Positions 48,708-50,489 of a stretch of 50,489 nt of DNA are shown piece after piece. The position numbers and the translations under genes were made by a program. The notes beneath the pieces were generated by a model, which worked only from the letters and a program-made list of their open reading frames with translations, was not told where the DNA came from and searched no databases. The stretch is from Jatrophihabitans sp. (GTDB lineage: Bacteria > Actinomycetota > Actinomycetes > Mycobacteriales > Jatrophihabitantaceae), in NCBI GenBank assembly GCA_025963285.1, contig JAOPUX010000251.1:1-50489 (forward strand). Reading direction: 5' to 3'. Each line of letters opens with the position of its first letter. Position 1 is the first letter of the stretch.

Positions 48708-49637
48708 ATGAAACCCGCACTGCACGAGCCCGCTCGGCCCAGACTCCGACGCACGCTCGCCGCCGGATCGGCGCTGCTGATCGCGGCGCTCACCCTGAGT
48801 GCCTGCGGCGGCAGCTCGGGCGGCGGCTCGTCGGCCTCCAGCCCGTCGGCCTCGAGTTCGGCCGCCGCGGCTGGGAACGGCACGGGCGCGGGGCGGCAGG
48901 GCGGGGCCGCGGCCTCGGGCCTGGTCGCGGCGATCTCCGGCACCACGATGCAGGTACAGAGCACGCAGGCCGGCCAGGTAGCCGTTACCTGGACGAGCAG
49001 CACCACCTTCAGTCACACGGTCACCACCACTCTGGCCGCGATCAAGGCCGGTGAGTGCGTCACCGCGATCGCGCCGTCGGGCACGTCGTCGACGGCCACC
49101 TCCTTCACCGCCTCGAGCCTGGTCGTGAGCGCTGCGGTCTCCGGCAAGTGCACGGGCGGTTTCGGGGGCGGGGCCGCTGGCGGTGGCGGCTTCGGCGGTG
49201 GCGGCGGCTTCGGCGGCACGCGGCCGTCCGGCGCTCCCTCCGGCGGCACGAGGCCGACGAACTTCCCGTCCGGCGCGCGCCGATCCGGTGCAGCTGCCGG
49301 CAACTTCGGTGCGGTGGCCAGCGGCCTCGTCACCTCCGTGTCCAGCACGGGCGTCGTGATTGCGGCGACCCAGTTCGGTGCGGCTGCCGCCGGCTCGTCG
49401 GCGGCACCCACCACGGTGAGCAAGACGGTGACGGCCGGCTCGGCTACGAAGATCACGACCAATGCCTCGACGACCGCCAGCTCGCTGGCCGTCGGCAAGT
49501 GCGTCACGGCCCAGGGCAAGACCGACACCTCCGGAACGGTGACGGCTACCAGCGTCCGGATCACCGACGCCGTCAGCGGGGCCTGCACGCAGGGTGGCTT
49601 CGGCGGCGGCGCGGGGGGTGGTAGCAATGGCGGCTGA
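48708..49637 (+). CDS. Secreted DUF5666-type lipoprotein
   Basis: This 309-residue exported lipoprotein has a lipobox L-S-A-C (Cys about residue 34). Two related small beta-barrels of the DUF5666 type follow (about 78-145 and 205-300), each with a G-x-V-x-x-(I/V)-S-x-T start, a T-x-x-x-x-x-(I/L)-x-x-G-x-C-V-T-A middle and a Cys near the end, so two disulfides are likely. Gly/Phe-rich linkers separate and end the domains. GAAGGACG precedes ATG 48708. It overlaps the next adaptor gene by 11 nt. Function unknown; its place between two adaptors suggests a part of the pump. Confidence 0.78.
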   Translation: MKPALHEPARPRLRRTLAAGSALLIAALTLSACGGSSGGGSSASSPSASSSAAAAGNGTGAGRQGGAAASGLVAAISGTTMQVQSTQAGQVAVTWTSSTTFSHTVTTTLAAIKAGECVTAIAPSGTSSTATSFTASSLVVSAAVSGKCTGGFGGGAAGGGGFGGGGGFGGTRPSGAPSGGTRPTNFPSGARRSGAAAGNFGAVASGLVTSVSSTGVVIAATQFGAAAAGSSAAPTTVSKTVTAGSATKITTNASTTASSLAVGKCVTAQGKTDTSGTVTATSVRITDAVSGACTQGGFGGGAGGGSNGG

Positions 49638-50489
49638 TCGCGCCCGCCGGCGCCGCAACCGCCGCCGGCGGCTGGTCGCCACTGGCGTCGGCGTGGTGGT
49701 GGTCGCCGCGGGAGGTACTGCGGCGGTGGCGGCCACGAGTGGTGGCGGCTCCAACCTGCAGACGGCCACGGTGGGCCGCTCCTCGCTGACCCAGACGCTC
49801 GAGTCCTCCGGCACCGTGGCTTCGTCGGCGAAGGTCACACCCTCGTTCGCCGTCTCCGGGACCGTGAAGTCCGTGAACGTCAAGATCGGCGAGGCGGTGG
49901 TGAAGGGGCAGACGCTGGCCACGCTCTCCACCACCGCGCTGGCCGACGACGTCGACAGCGCCGCCTCCACACTGGCCTCGGCCAAGCAGCAGCTCGAAGC
50001 CGACGAGACGGGGGAGTCCTCGACCGGCTCGACCGGCTCGACCGGCTCGACCGGCGCGACCGGCTCGGGTGGCACGGGTGGCACGGGAGCGACGACGGAG
50101 TCGTACGAGTCGACGCCGCTTACCAGCACAGTGCTGGTGGCCGACACGACGCCCACCGCCACGGCGACCGGGTCTCCGACCGCGACTCCGACTACCAGTC
50201 CGACCGCGACTCCGACCACGGCTCCGACTACGACTCCGGGCGGCGGCTCGGGGGGCGGCTCGGGGGGCGGCTCGGGGGGCGCCAGCTCGACGACAGCGAT
50301 GCTGATCGCGAAGATCAAGCTGGCTCAGCAGGCGGTGACCGGCGCCCAGCAGGCCGTGGACAACGACCAGAGCGCGGTCGACGCGGCACAGAAGACGATC
50401 GACACGGACGTCACCACCAACAGCCAGCTACGTGACGCGGAGAAGACCACCTGCGCCACCGCGGCGACGGCCAACACCCAGGCCGCCAC
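49627..50489 (+). CDS. Second HlyD/MacA-type efflux adaptor, 3' end cut by window
   Basis: The frame is open for 287 full codons to the right edge. After a basic N-terminus (MAADRARRRRNRRRRLVATG) and one helix (about residues 17-37) comes a lipoyl half-motif, TPSFAVSGTVKSVNVKIGEA, as in the adaptor at 45442. The hairpin that follows is split by a low-complexity insert (about 128-220): Ser-Thr-Gly repeats, Pro-Thr-Ala-Thr repeats and Gly-Gly-Ser repeats, before the helix resumes at AMLIAKIKLAQQAVTGAQQA. ATG 49627 overlaps the lipoprotein gene by 11 nt. Confidence 0.82.
   Translation, partial: MAADRARRRRNRRRRLVATGVGVVVVAAGGTAAVAATSGGGSNLQTATVGRSSLTQTLESSGTVASSAKVTPSFAVSGTVKSVNVKIGEAVVKGQTLATLSTTALADDVDSAASTLASAKQQLEADETGESSTGSTGSTGSTGATGSGGTGGTGATTESYESTPLTSTVLVADTTPTATATGSPTATPTTSPTATPTTAPTTTPGGGSGGGSGGGSGGASSTTAMLIAKIKLAQQAVTGAQQAVDNDQSAVDAAQKTIDTDVTTNSQLRDAEKTTCATAATANTQAA
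50020..50064. repeat. 9-bp tandem repeats in the second adaptor gene
   Basis: The unit TCGACCGGC occurs four times and then once as GCGACCGGC, encoding Ser-Thr-Gly repeats. A further 12-bp array (TCGGGGGGCGGC) lies at about 50244-50280. Both are likely to vary in length between strains. Confidence 0.8.

Noticed and set aside
48690-50318. Minus-strand open frame of 542 codons
   Set aside because: It is antisense to the lipoprotein and second adaptor; the repetitive Pro-Glu-Pro and Val stretches are the complement of Gly/Ser/Thr repeats.
1-50489. CRISPR arrays, tRNA or rRNA genes
   Set aside because: No regularly spaced direct repeats of CRISPR type and no tRNA cloverleaf or rRNA-like stretch was found by eye.

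Overview
The window is high-GC chromosomal DNA from an actinomycete (phylum Actinomycetota; the genus cannot be fixed from sequence alone). Evidence for this is the dense GC-rich coding with GTG and TTG starts, many 4-nt start/stop overlaps, class F/E-type sortase folds, a neocarzinostatin-like domain, DUF5666 and MacB-type efflux genes, and a polycysteine leader peptide of the actinobacterial sulfur-gene type. No rRNA, tRNA, CRISPR array, transposase or phage gene is visible.

Region 1 (1-7180) is mixed: the 5' end of a TMEM175-like channel gene cut by the left edge, a divergent SDR/TetR pair with repeated operator-like sites, a class F sortase divergent from a secreted neocarzinostatin-like protein, a YihY/BrkB-type membrane protein and an MMPL transporter. 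The MMPL gene is flanked by two copies of a 71-bp palindromic repeat.

Region 2 (7341-24024) is the most unusual part. It is a Pst-type ABC transporter locus (pstC, pstA, membrane-anchored PstS) whose ATPase gene pstB lies about 13.6 kb away from pstA. Between them are a 926-aa PstS-like surface protein, a sortase-fold protein that has lost its catalytic His and Cys, a third PstS-like protein, two Ig-like-repeat secreted proteins, a DUF916-like membrane protein and two small tail-anchored surface proteins. Three of these share a conserved N-terminal domain of about 170 residues. A further 71-bp palindrome closes the cluster at 24067-24137. I propose it is one cell-surface system, with an unknown role, that uses a phosphate-type uptake core.

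Region 3 (24169-40411) is an organosulfur-acquisition locus. A LysR regulator and a cupin gene read leftward. Rightward are a 31-codon Cys-rich leader ORF, then two NtaA/SnaA-type FMN monooxygenases flanking a Dpp-type ABC importer, an FAD monooxygenase, an LLM flavin oxidoreductase, an alpha/beta hydrolase, two flavin reductases, an Xi-class GST-like protein lacking its catalytic Cys, and a separately promoted sulfotransferase. The same inverted repeat, TGTC(T/G)A-N9-TAGACA, stands at the LysR start, the leader ORF start and upstream of the sulfotransferase, which suggests one regulon.

Region 4 (40354-50489) has a beta-propeller glycosidase-like gene, two divergent DUF1453-like membrane proteins around a shared palindrome, three long near-perfect hairpins, a two-component system (kinase before regulator) and a MacAB-type efflux operon with a DUF5666 lipoprotein and a second adaptor cut by the right edge.
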